Source: Paenibacillus sp. FJAT-26967
Lineage (GTDB): Bacteria; Bacillota; Bacilli; Paenibacillales; NBRC-103111
Direction: 5' to 3'
NCBI RefSeq assembly: GCF_001541095.1
Contig: NZ_LMXH01000001.1
Coordinates: 2,010,842-2,074,841 of the forward strand
Length of the DNA: 64,000 nucleotides
Shown: positions 44,075 to 64,000 of the stretch, in pieces
Position numbering within the stretch: position 1 is the first letter of the stretch
Layout: each line of letters begins with the position of its first letter
Position numbers and translations under genes: made by a program
Notes under the pieces: generated by a model
What the model saw: only the letters and a program-made list of their open reading frames with translations
Told to the model about the DNA's origin: nothing
Database searches by the model: none

Positions 44075-45154
44075 GTGTTCAAGCTCAATTCCTTTATAAA
44101 ATTATGTGTAGCTGTTATCCTCGTTCTGGGTATCATCTATCTGGGTTCGCGCGTTAATTTCATCTTTATGCCGCTGCTATCTACCATTACGATTGTAACC
44201 GTACCTTTGATGCTGTCGGTGTTCTTTTACTACCTGCTGCTCCCACTCGTGAATAAAATGGAGCGCAAGAAAATAAATAGAACGCTGGCTATTCTAATCA
44301 TTTATTTGGTCATTGCGGTGATCTTGGCAGGCTTTATTATCGGTGTCTGGCCTTCTCTGCGCGTGCAGCTGATTAATTTGCTTAACAATGCCCCTGATTT
44401 AATCACGTCTCTAAGCGATAAACTCGCTGAACTGGAGAGGAGCGGGTTTCTGGCGGATTTTCTGCCGAAAGACGTTAGCCCTTTAACGCAATTGACAAAT
44501 TATTTGAATAAGGGCTTTACCTTCCTGACCGGTTATGTAACCGGGCTGGTTTCCGTCGTTTCGAATATTGCCATTGTGTTATTTATTTTCCCGATTAGTC
44601 TATTTTATATGCTGAAAGAAAAAGGCAGTCTTCGAGATAAACTAATCGGCCTTACACCCAAAAGATTTCACAATGATGCTGCAGAAGTTATTTCAGAAAT
44701 TGACCGTTCGCTAAGCGGTTTTATTGTAGGAAGATTATTGATAAATTTAGCGCTTGGGGTACTCATGTTCCTGGGATTCCTTCTCATTGGCTTGCCGTAT
44801 GCGTTACTGCTTACCATTGTGGCCGTGATCATGAATTTCATCCCGTTCATCGGGGCTTTACTGTCCTCTGTGCCGATTCTAATTATCGGATTCCTTGAGT
44901 CGCCTGCAACAGCTTTATGGGCCTTGGTTATTATCTTCTTGTCTCAGCAAATCCAAGATAATCTCATAGCTCCCTATGTATTCGGCAAACAGCTGGACAT
45001 TCATCCGCTCACGACAATCGTTCTCGTACTGGTCGGTGGTGATTTAGCCGGAATTATAGGAATTCTGTTAATTATCCCTCTCTATATGATCGTCAAAATT
45101 ATCGTCAGTAAAGTTTATGTTCTCTTCTTCAAACAACGATGGGAACAAATGTGA
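44075..45154 (+). CDS. AI-2E-family (PerM/YtvI-like) membrane transporter
   Basis: The protein is 359 residues with about eight membrane segments. Family signatures include LPLVNKMERKKINRTLAILIIYL, FPISLFYMLKEKGSLRD, INLALGVLMFLGFLLIGLPYALLL, FIPFIGALLSSVPI and the C-terminal QQIQDNLIAPYVFGKQLDIHPLTTIVLVL block. The family includes proposed AI-2 exporters and Na+/H+ antiporters; the Bacillus YtvI group has no firm substrate. Start is GTG at 44075 behind AAGGCGGGGA; the ATG two nt earlier is in another frame. It is convergent with the DUF2935 gene. Confidence 0.9.
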   Translation: MFKLNSFIKLCVAVILVLGIIYLGSRVNFIFMPLLSTITIVTVPLMLSVFFYYLLLPLVNKMERKKINRTLAILIIYLVIAVILAGFIIGVWPSLRVQLINLLNNAPDLITSLSDKLAELERSGFLADFLPKDVSPLTQLTNYLNKGFTFLTGYVTGLVSVVSNIAIVLFIFPISLFYMLKEKGSLRDKLIGLTPKRFHNDAAEVISEIDRSLSGFIVGRLLINLALGVLMFLGFLLIGLPYALLLTIVAVIMNFIPFIGALLSSVPILIIGFLESPATALWALVIIFLSQQIQDNLIAPYVFGKQLDIHPLTTIVLVLVGGDLAGIIGILLIIPLYMIVKIIVSKVYVLFFKQRWEQM

Positions 45155-45241
45155 GAAGCCTGCAATAGCTCATGTCTGATAAGGTCCCTAAGGTTGATAC
45201 AACCAGGCTCCTTGTCTCATCCCGCACTTGAATATGGAATG

Positions 45242-45276
45242 AACAAAACCACCACTTCATACGTGGTGGTTTTGTT
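45242..45276. terminator. Bidirectional terminator
   Basis: AACAAAACCACCAC and GTGGTGGTTTTGTT pair perfectly over 14 bp around a 7-nt loop, between convergent genes. Confidence 0.85.
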
Positions 45277-45298
45277 GTGCGGTGGAATATCTAACGAT

Positions 45299-46117
45299 CT
45301 AGTGATGAAGTATGTGGGTACGGACCGCGGTTCCGGTCAATGAGCTTTCGAACATCTCGATGATCTCCAGGAATCTTTCTGCTTCACGGAATACGTGATC
45401 TGCAAGTAAAGGATGGATGATGCTCTTAATTTTACACTGCTCAATTAAATCTCTTGCCGTTTTCTTAAAGTCTTTTAGTGATTTCACCGAAACTTTATTC
45501 TGATTAAGGAATTGAGTTAATAAGGGAGCGGTCTGTGATTGGGGACGCATCGAATCCAAATCTCTGGCCTGATAGAGTAATTCATCAAAATCATGGCTAA
45601 AGTCCCGTGCTTGATCTACCAATTTCCGTTCGGACGGATCCAGAAGATGTCCGATGAATTTGGCATGGTCGGCCATAATGCGTAAGAAAAATACATTCTC
45701 ATCAATAATGGCATCGGGAAGAGGCTCGAGCTTCCCTTCATTCAATTCCTCCAGCCGATTGCGGAAATATCTCGCTTCCCTGCTGATATGATCCACTAAG
45801 AGGGGGAAATTCGTTCCGCCGGGCAGCTGGCAGGTCAGAATTAAACCCAGCACTTTTCTTTTGAAAACCCAAATATGTGACACGGCAGTATGTACTTCCT
45901 GATTAAAAGCTCCTATGGTTGCCGGGTCTGTTTCCTCTGAGAAAGAAAGGGCTCTTTGCTCAATAGTCTCGAATGTACGATAAAAATAATTGGCCTCATT
46001 AATCAACTGGGTATCCTCGCATCTAAAACCTAACCGTAAGAAGAAAGAATGTTCCTTCATAATGCGCGACCAAAACCGTATTTCCTCTAAAGAACGAGAA
46101 ACAAACACATCAGCCAT
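45299..46117 (-). CDS. DUF2935 helical-bundle protein
   Basis: The protein is 272 residues forming two related halves, each opening with EEIRFWSRIMKEHSFFLRLG- or DENVFFLRIMADHAKFIGHLL-type segments. The repeated E-H-x-x-F/K-H pattern with Glu and His suggests ferritin-like four-helix bundles that may bind metal. This is the DUF2935 arrangement common in Bacilli; no function is established. The start ATG ending at 46117 has AGGAGG close upstream; the open frame to 46150 lacks a site. It is convergent with the AI-2E gene and divergent from the NRPS cluster. Confidence 0.88.
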   Translation of the reverse strand: MADVFVSRSLEEIRFWSRIMKEHSFFLRLGFRCEDTQLINEANYFYRTFETIEQRALSFSEETDPATIGAFNQEVHTAVSHIWVFKRKVLGLILTCQLPGGTNFPLLVDHISREARYFRNRLEELNEGKLEPLPDAIIDENVFFLRIMADHAKFIGHLLDPSERKLVDQARDFSHDFDELLYQARDLDSMRPQSQTAPLLTQFLNQNKVSVKSLKDFKKTARDLIEQCKIKSIIHPLLADHVFREAERFLEIIEMFESSLTGTAVRTHILHH

Positions 46118-46559
46118 TCCATCTCCTCCTATAAAGCACATTAGTAACAAGATATGAGCGAGGGGGTTGTTTTAAATACTCGAATTTGTGTGAGAACCCA
46201 CCTGACCCGTTAAGGATTTCTATACAATCAATAATTTTACAATTATTAAATATTTTTTATGATTTTAAAGGTAAAGGTTAAGATGGTATATTCAAATATA
46301 GATTTAAGAGGCATTATAAAATTTGAGAACATAAATTCTCCCTCAAGGAAACGAGACAGTTACGCAGAAAGGAGATCAGGAATTAAAATCATAGATTATA
46401 TTAAAATAATGAGCAGTTAACATTAATTCTAATTGAATATAATGGGACAATCTTAAAAACAATGTAAAGTATTGTGTTATTAAAACTGCTTAACCATAAC
46501 TTTGTAAAAAGTCACATCATTCGACATTTTTATGTATAGACAGAACCAACCAACGACTT

Positions 46560-46582
46560 TATAGTTAATTAAATTAACTATA
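46560..46582. promoter_or_regulatory. 23-bp perfect palindrome upstream of NRPS operon
   Basis: The arms TATAGTTAATT and AATTAACTATA flank a single A. The palindrome overlaps a perfect TATAAT (46579-46584), about 220 nt before the NRPS start. It is a good candidate operator, though the -35 region is weak. The whole 683-nt gap 46118-46800 is strongly AT-rich and holds no gene that I could see, which fits a promoter under AbrB-like or other pleiotropic control. Confidence 0.5.
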
Positions 46583-46788
46583 ATATTAAATTTTTTAATA
46601 TTTGTAAAAATCTACAATGTAAAAATTTGTTTCGTGAACTTCTAGTATGAGACGACTCATATGTAAAACGCTAAAAGAAAGTGAGGAAAACTTATTAGAT
46701 AACGCTTACTTTACTGTTGAACAGTCATCTGTTTTTGTGAAGTTGTATGGGCGCAGGATGCACAGTAAGTCATCATACTTGGCATTAA

Positions 46789-59523
<12,735 letters not shown>

Positions 59524-59546
59524 GATTCGCTTGAGGGGGAAAACCG

Positions 59547-62500
59547 ATGAGTAAAAGCCTTGAGATAGAAAAAGTGGCCAATTTGACTCCTCTACAAGAG
59601 GGGATGCTCTTTCATACGGTGATGGAGCCGGACTCGCAAGCCTACTGTGAACAAGTTCGGATGACTATCCGGGGAGAGCTAAATTTGGATGCGCTGCAAA
59701 GAAGTTTTCAGACGCTGGTTCAGCGTCATGAAACGCTTCGTTCAAATATTTATCAGAAAAGCGCTTCCCGCTCACGCCTCATTATTTTCAAGGAACGCTC
59801 GACAGCCATTCATTACGAGGATCTGATGAAGTTGAGCGTGACGGAGCAAGCCGAGGCGATTCGTCATTACATCGAGGCGGACCGGAACCACTCTTACGAC
59901 CTGAATAAGGATATGCTCGTCCGTCTGGCAGTGCTTCAAACACAAACCAACGGCTATACGCTGCTGCTCAGTTTCCACCATATTATTATGGACGGTTGGT
60001 GCCTGGGAATTCTGATGGATGAGTTGTTCGCTGCATACGAAGCGCTTAAAGACGGTAAGCCCGTGCTGCTGCCGGCGCCGGCGCCTTACACCGGATATGC
60101 CAAATGGCTGGAGAAGCAGGATAAAGAGGCTGCAAAAGCATACTGGAGGTCCACATTAGAAGGTTATGATGAGCCCGCAGGACTGCCGATGCTCCAAACG
60201 GCTAATCCGGATTTATCGGAAGGCGGTTATCAGCTCAGAGAGAAGAAAACAGCGTTGTCGGAAGAGATGACTCTTGGGCTGCGCACGATAGCCGAACGTA
60301 ACGGGGCCACACTCAGCAGCTTATTCCTGGCTGCATGGGGGATCGTGCTCGGACGTTACAATCAGAGCGAGGACGTCGTGTTCGGTACCGTCGTATCCGG
60401 ACGTCCGCCCGAACTTGAAGGTGTAGAGCGGATTATCGGGCTGTTCATCAATACGATTCCCGTTCGCATCACTCTGGATGCCAAGCAGTCATTCTCCGGT
60501 CTCTTGCGCGAAATTCAGCGTACGACCGTTCAATCCCGGGCGTACGACTACTGCTCACTCGCTGAGGTTCAAGCTCAGTCTGAGCTTAAACAGCAGCTGC
60601 TGGACCATATTATTGTATTTGAAAATTATCCGCTGGAAGATATGATCGGACGTCCTGATTTGGAGGAAAGATTGGGATTCATCATAGAAGATGCCCAGTT
60701 GACCGAAGAAATCCCTTATTCTTTCAACATTGAGGTAGAAGACGCTAAAAGGATGAGTTTCATTCTATCCTACAATGAAAATGTATATAAAGATGAGGCG
60801 ATGACAAGGTTAGCCGGACATTTGGAGAATGTACTTGTCCAGATTGCACACTCTCCGGAGATTTCACTCCGGGACATTCGTCTGCTGTCGGCCGAGGAAG
60901 AAGCGGAGCTGACGAATGTTTGGAGCGGAGCTTGCGCCGAGTTCCCTGATCTGACATTCCATGGCATATTTGAAGCGCAGGCTGAGCGGATACCGGATCA
61001 GGAGGCCGTCCTTTACGAAGAGACTACACTGACTTACCGCCAGCTAAATGAAAGAGCAAACCGGCTGGCTCAAGCCTTGCAGAGCCTGGGGACCAAACGT
61101 GAAAGTCTGATCGCGGTCATGATCGAGCGTTCAGCGGATATGGTCACGGCTGTCCTCGGGATCATGAAAGCGGGCGCCGCTTACGTGCCCATTGATCCGA
61201 CCTATCCGAAGGATCGTATCGCGTATATGCTCCGCGACAGCGGTGCAGCTATCGTCCTTACGCAGTCATCCTTGACTGGTCTGCTGACCGATAGCGGATT
61301 CGGGGGCGAAGTAGTGGATCTTCCCGCGCTGCTGCTGAAGTCTGAAGGAAGTTTGAGCGTGGATCAGTCTGCCTACGTCCCTCTCTATGACCCGGAAGCT
61401 TTGGCTTATGTTATCTATACTTCGGGAACAACAGGGAATGCCAAAGGGGTCATGATTGAACATCGGCATTATGTAAATACTTCTCTGGGGTACAAACACG
61501 CGCAAGGCTTTAATGACTTCCCGGTCAAACTTCTTCAGATTGCCAGTATGTCGTTCGATGTTTTTGCTTGTGATCTAGCTAAAGTCTTTGTCAATGGAGG
61601 CACTCTGGTTATCTGTCCGCAGCATGTGCGCAACGATCCTGCCGCTTTGGCTAGACTTCTTCAAGAGCAAGCCATTACTTCATTTGAAGTCCCGCCAGTG
61701 CTGCTGACCCTTCTTATGAATTATGTGTATGAGCAAGGGACGGATTTAAGCGCTATGAAGCTTGTGACGACGGGGGCGGATAGCTTCGGTGTAGAAGATT
61801 ACCGGACGATTCTGGCGCGCTTCGGCGATAAAATGCGAATTCTAAACACCTATGGTGTGACGGAAGCGGCAATTGAATCGAGTTTTTACGATGGAAACCA
61901 AGAACGTCTGCCTGCATCGGGTATTGTACCGATCGGTAAGGCGCTCCCTAACCATAAACTTTATATTGTGGATGAAAGTTTGCGGCCGGTCCCCGTCGGT
62001 GTTGCAGGGGAACTGTGTATTGGCGGCGCCTCCGTGGGACGCGGTTATCTGAACCGGCCGGAGCTGACGGCCGAGAAGTTTGTTCCGAGTCCTTTTTCAG
62101 AGGGGGAGAGACTCTACCGTACGGGCGATCTCGCACGCTGGCTTCCGGACGGCCATATCGATTTCATCGGACGGATCGATTACCAAGTGAAAATCCGCGG
62201 ATACCGGATCGAACCGGGGGAGATAGAGTCCGTCCTGCTCAGACAGGAAGGTGTGAAGCAGGCGCTCGTTACGGACAGATCGGACAAAACAGGGCAGAAG
62301 TATTTATGCGCGTATGTGGCAGGTACAGCAGACAAATCGGACCTTAAGGCAGAGCTGGAAAGAGAACTGCCCGGTTATATGGTACCGTCGCATATTATGC
62401 TGCTGGAGCAATTGCCTTTAACACATAACGGTAAAATTGATCGTCGTGCACTGCCGGAACCGAGTGATTTTGTATTGACAGGAATAGAATATGAGCCTCC

Positions 62501-64000
62501 CCAAACCGAACTGGAGAAAACTCTTGCTTCGATCTGGGAGGAAACGATAGGCGTTAAGCCGATTGGCCTTCGCAACAACTTCTTTGAGCTCGGAGGCGAT
62601 TCGATTAAAGCGCTGCAAATCGCCATCCGTTTAAATGCAAAAGGTCTCAAATTGGAAGTGAAGGACTTATTCCGTTATCCGCAGATTGACCTGATCGTTC
62701 CTTATATTAAAAAAGTAACTCGCGTCATTCCGCAAGGAGCCGTACAAGGAACGCTTGAACTGACTCCTATTCAAAAAGACTTTTTTGAAAATCACCGGAC
62801 GGACAGGCATCATTTCAATCAGGCTGTTATGCTCCAGAGTACAGATAGATGGAACGAAGACTGGCTGCAAAGCGCTATGGAAAAGCTGATCACGCATCAT
62901 GATGCTTTGCGCGTAACGTTTGATGAGAGCAAGGAGGGTCCGTTGGCTTACAACAGAGGTGTGGGCGAGGGTGAGCATTTCACTCTTGAAAGCTATGATT
63001 TCATACACTCGGAGCAAGCGGAGGAAGATGTGCGCCATATCGCGGAGGAACTTCAAAGCCGCTTTGATTTGCGAAGAGGACCTCTCGTACGGCTGGCATT
63101 ATTCCGTCTCGCTCAAGCGGATCATTTGCTGATTATCATTCACCATCTCGTAGTGGACGGCGTGTCCTGGAGAATCTTGCTGGAAGATCTGGGCACTGCC
63201 TATCGTCAAGCGGCCGGCGGCGAGCTGCTTCAGCTGCCCTCCAAGACAGATTCATACAAAGTATGGGCTGAACAACTCTCCCTTTATGGACAAAGCACAC
63301 AGGCACGGCAGGAAATCAGCTATTGGAATGCTGTGGAATCCCGTCCGGTCTACCGGCTGCCGAGAGACTACGAAGTTTCAACCAACCTCATCCAAGATGT
63401 GCGGAAGTCAGAAGTGAATCTAAGCGCGGAAGAAACGGAGAATTTGCTCAAACATGTGCATCATGCCTACAAAACGGAAATTAATGATCTCTTGCTGACA
63501 GCCCTGGGGTTAGCCTTCCGGGAATGGTGCGGCAATTCTGAAATTCCGGTTTTACTGGAAGGCCACGGCAGAGAGGAATTAATCAAAGATATCGATATTT
63601 CCCGCACCGTCGGCTGGTTTACCACGATGTATCCGTTCGTTCTTGAGGTGAGCAGCCCCGATGATCTGGGCTATCAGATTAAGCTGGTCAAGGATAAACT
63701 GCGGAGAATGCCTAACAAGGGCATAGGCTATGGAATATTGCGTTATTTGTCCGGCAGAGATCCGGGGAGCCTGGTTTCCCTCGCTGCGGTACCATCTCCT
63801 GAGATCAGTTTCAATTATTTGGGACAGTTTGATGAGGAAGCCGGAGCCGATATGCCGTGGCGGACTTCGGATTTATCTGATTGTATCGGCGCAGAAACGA
63901 GCCTTCAAGCTGAGAAAACGCTCACTTTTGATATTAACGGGATGATTATGAATGGAAAATTGCGGCTCGTATTTGAATACAACGGACGTGAATACGAATC
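59547..64000 (+). CDS. NRPS second subunit, 3'-truncated by window edge
   Basis: The frame is open to the right edge; 1484 residues are visible. ATG at 59547 follows GAGGGGG and lies 23 nt after the first subunit. Domains: C (LTPLQEGMLFH at the start, HHIIMDG at 144-150), typical of a condensation domain placed after an epimerase; A (about 470-970; YTSGTTGNAKG, NTYGVTEA, NGKIDRR); PCP (Ser1019 in GGDSIKA); E (about 1070 onward) with intact HHLVVDGVSW at 1199 and EGHGRE, so this module should yield a D residue. The specificity residues read D-V-C-E-V-T-T-I-E-K. That does not match a code I know; it is nearest to the ornithine-type D-V-G-E-I-x-S-I-D-K. Further modules and the thioesterase should lie downstream. 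Confidence 0.93.
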   Translation, partial: MSKSLEIEKVANLTPLQEGMLFHTVMEPDSQAYCEQVRMTIRGELNLDALQRSFQTLVQRHETLRSNIYQKSASRSRLIIFKERSTAIHYEDLMKLSVTEQAEAIRHYIEADRNHSYDLNKDMLVRLAVLQTQTNGYTLLLSFHHIIMDGWCLGILMDELFAAYEALKDGKPVLLPAPAPYTGYAKWLEKQDKEAAKAYWRSTLEGYDEPAGLPMLQTANPDLSEGGYQLREKKTALSEEMTLGLRTIAERNGATLSSLFLAAWGIVLGRYNQSEDVVFGTVVSGRPPELEGVERIIGLFINTIPVRITLDAKQSFSGLLREIQRTTVQSRAYDYCSLAEVQAQSELKQQLLDHIIVFENYPLEDMIGRPDLEERLGFIIEDAQLTEEIPYSFNIEVEDAKRMSFILSYNENVYKDEAMTRLAGHLENVLVQIAHSPEISLRDIRLLSAEEEAELTNVWSGACAEFPDLTFHGIFEAQAERIPDQEAVLYEETTLTYRQLNERANRLAQALQSLGTKRESLIAVMIERSADMVTAVLGIMKAGAAYVPIDPTYPKDRIAYMLRDSGAAIVLTQSSLTGLLTDSGFGGEVVDLPALLLKSEGSLSVDQSAYVPLYDPEALAYVIYTSGTTGNAKGVMIEHRHYVNTSLGYKHAQGFNDFPVKLLQIASMSFDVFACDLAKVFVNGGTLVICPQHVRNDPAALARLLQEQAITSFEVPPVLLTLLMNYVYEQGTDLSAMKLVTTGADSFGVEDYRTILARFGDKMRILNTYGVTEAAIESSFYDGNQERLPASGIVPIGKALPNHKLYIVDESLRPVPVGVAGELCIGGASVGRGYLNRPELTAEKFVPSPFSEGERLYRTGDLARWLPDGHIDFIGRIDYQVKIRGYRIEPGEIESVLLRQEGVKQALVTDRSDKTGQKYLCAYVAGTADKSDLKAELERELPGYMVPSHIMLLEQLPLTHNGKIDRRALPEPSDFVLTGIEYEPPQTELEKTLASIWEETIGVKPIGLRNNFFELGGDSIKALQIAIRLNAKGLKLEVKDLFRYPQIDLIVPYIKKVTRVIPQGAVQGTLELTPIQKDFFENHRTDRHHFNQAVMLQSTDRWNEDWLQSAMEKLITHHDALRVTFDESKEGPLAYNRGVGEGEHFTLESYDFIHSEQAEEDVRHIAEELQSRFDLRRGPLVRLALFRLAQADHLLIIIHHLVVDGVSWRILLEDLGTAYRQAAGGELLQLPSKTDSYKVWAEQLSLYGQSTQARQEISYWNAVESRPVYRLPRDYEVSTNLIQDVRKSEVNLSAEETENLLKHVHHAYKTEINDLLLTALGLAFREWCGNSEIPVLLEGHGREELIKDIDISRTVGWFTTMYPFVLEVSSPDDLGYQIKLVKDKLRRMPNKGIGYGILRYLSGRDPGSLVSLAAVPSPEISFNYLGQFDEEAGADMPWRTSDLSDCIGAETSLQAEKTLTFDINGMIMNGKLRLVFEYNGREYE

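Overview
The window looks like a chromosomal segment of a Paenibacillus-like, spore-forming Firmicute. The evidence is strong AAGGAGG-type ribosome binding sites with frequent TTG/GTG starts, consensus sigma-A promoters, many hairpin-plus-T terminators, a BirA-controlled biotin operon, a chitin-active LPMO with FN3 and CBM5/12-like modules, spore-surface style genes, and an iturin-type lipopeptide synthetase. No rRNA, tRNA, CRISPR array, complete insertion sequence or phage was seen. All assignments come from reading the sequence; no database search was possible.

Positions 1-14,200 form a locus for sulfated, uronic-acid-containing polysaccharide, most likely glycosaminoglycan (chondroitin or dermatan sulfate, or hyaluronan). 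It holds a 5'-truncated sulfatase, a ROK repressor, a second sulfatase with an intact formylglycine site, a GH88 unsaturated glucuronyl hydrolase, a PHP-fold metallohydrolase, a three-gene sugar ABC importer (two permeases and a lipoprotein receptor) and a 1046-residue secreted PL8-type lyase. The expected logic is extracellular cleavage by the lyase, import of unsaturated oligosaccharides, then desulfation and GH88 cleavage in the cytoplasm, with the ROK protein as likely regulator.

Positions 14,200-31,100 are mixed. They include a candidate spore-surface group (a 12-residue-repeat protein, a CgeB-like glycosyltransferase, a WbsX-like protein), a decayed FecCD permease, a TetR/DHA2 efflux pair with twin operators, an erythromycin-esterase-family enzyme, a secreted repeat protein, an OsmC-family protein, the LPMO, an HHH protein, a frameshifted gene, a small appendage-like protein, a secreted beta-propeller-like protein, a cupin with a Tyr/Pro/Ser-rich tail, and a tandem GNAT.

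Positions 31,400-36,500 are a biotin operon, bioA-bioD-bioF-bioH-like-bioC, behind a BirA box. It makes pimeloyl-ACP by the BioC/BioH route; bioB is not in the window. Positions 36,600-46,100 carry an SbnA-like gene with an MFS transporter and a PepSY membrane protein, then a small membrane protein, an AraC/GyrI-like regulator, an HpaB-type monooxygenase, a frameshifted small gene, an AI-2E-family transporter and a DUF2935 protein.

Positions 46,800-64,000 are the most notable part. A 4240-residue hybrid PKS/NRPS has the order FAAL-ACP-KS-ACP-aminotransferase-C-(remnant A)-PCP-C-A-PCP-E, and a second NRPS (C-A-PCP-E...) runs off the end. The order matches the iturin/mycosubtilin starter, which builds a beta-amino fatty acid, but the first active A domain carries a serine code instead of asparagine. 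The following E domain lacks its catalytic histidine, one A domain is reduced to its C-terminal part, and no malonyltransferase gene is present in the window. This suggests an iturin-like cyclic lipopeptide with a different peptide sequence.
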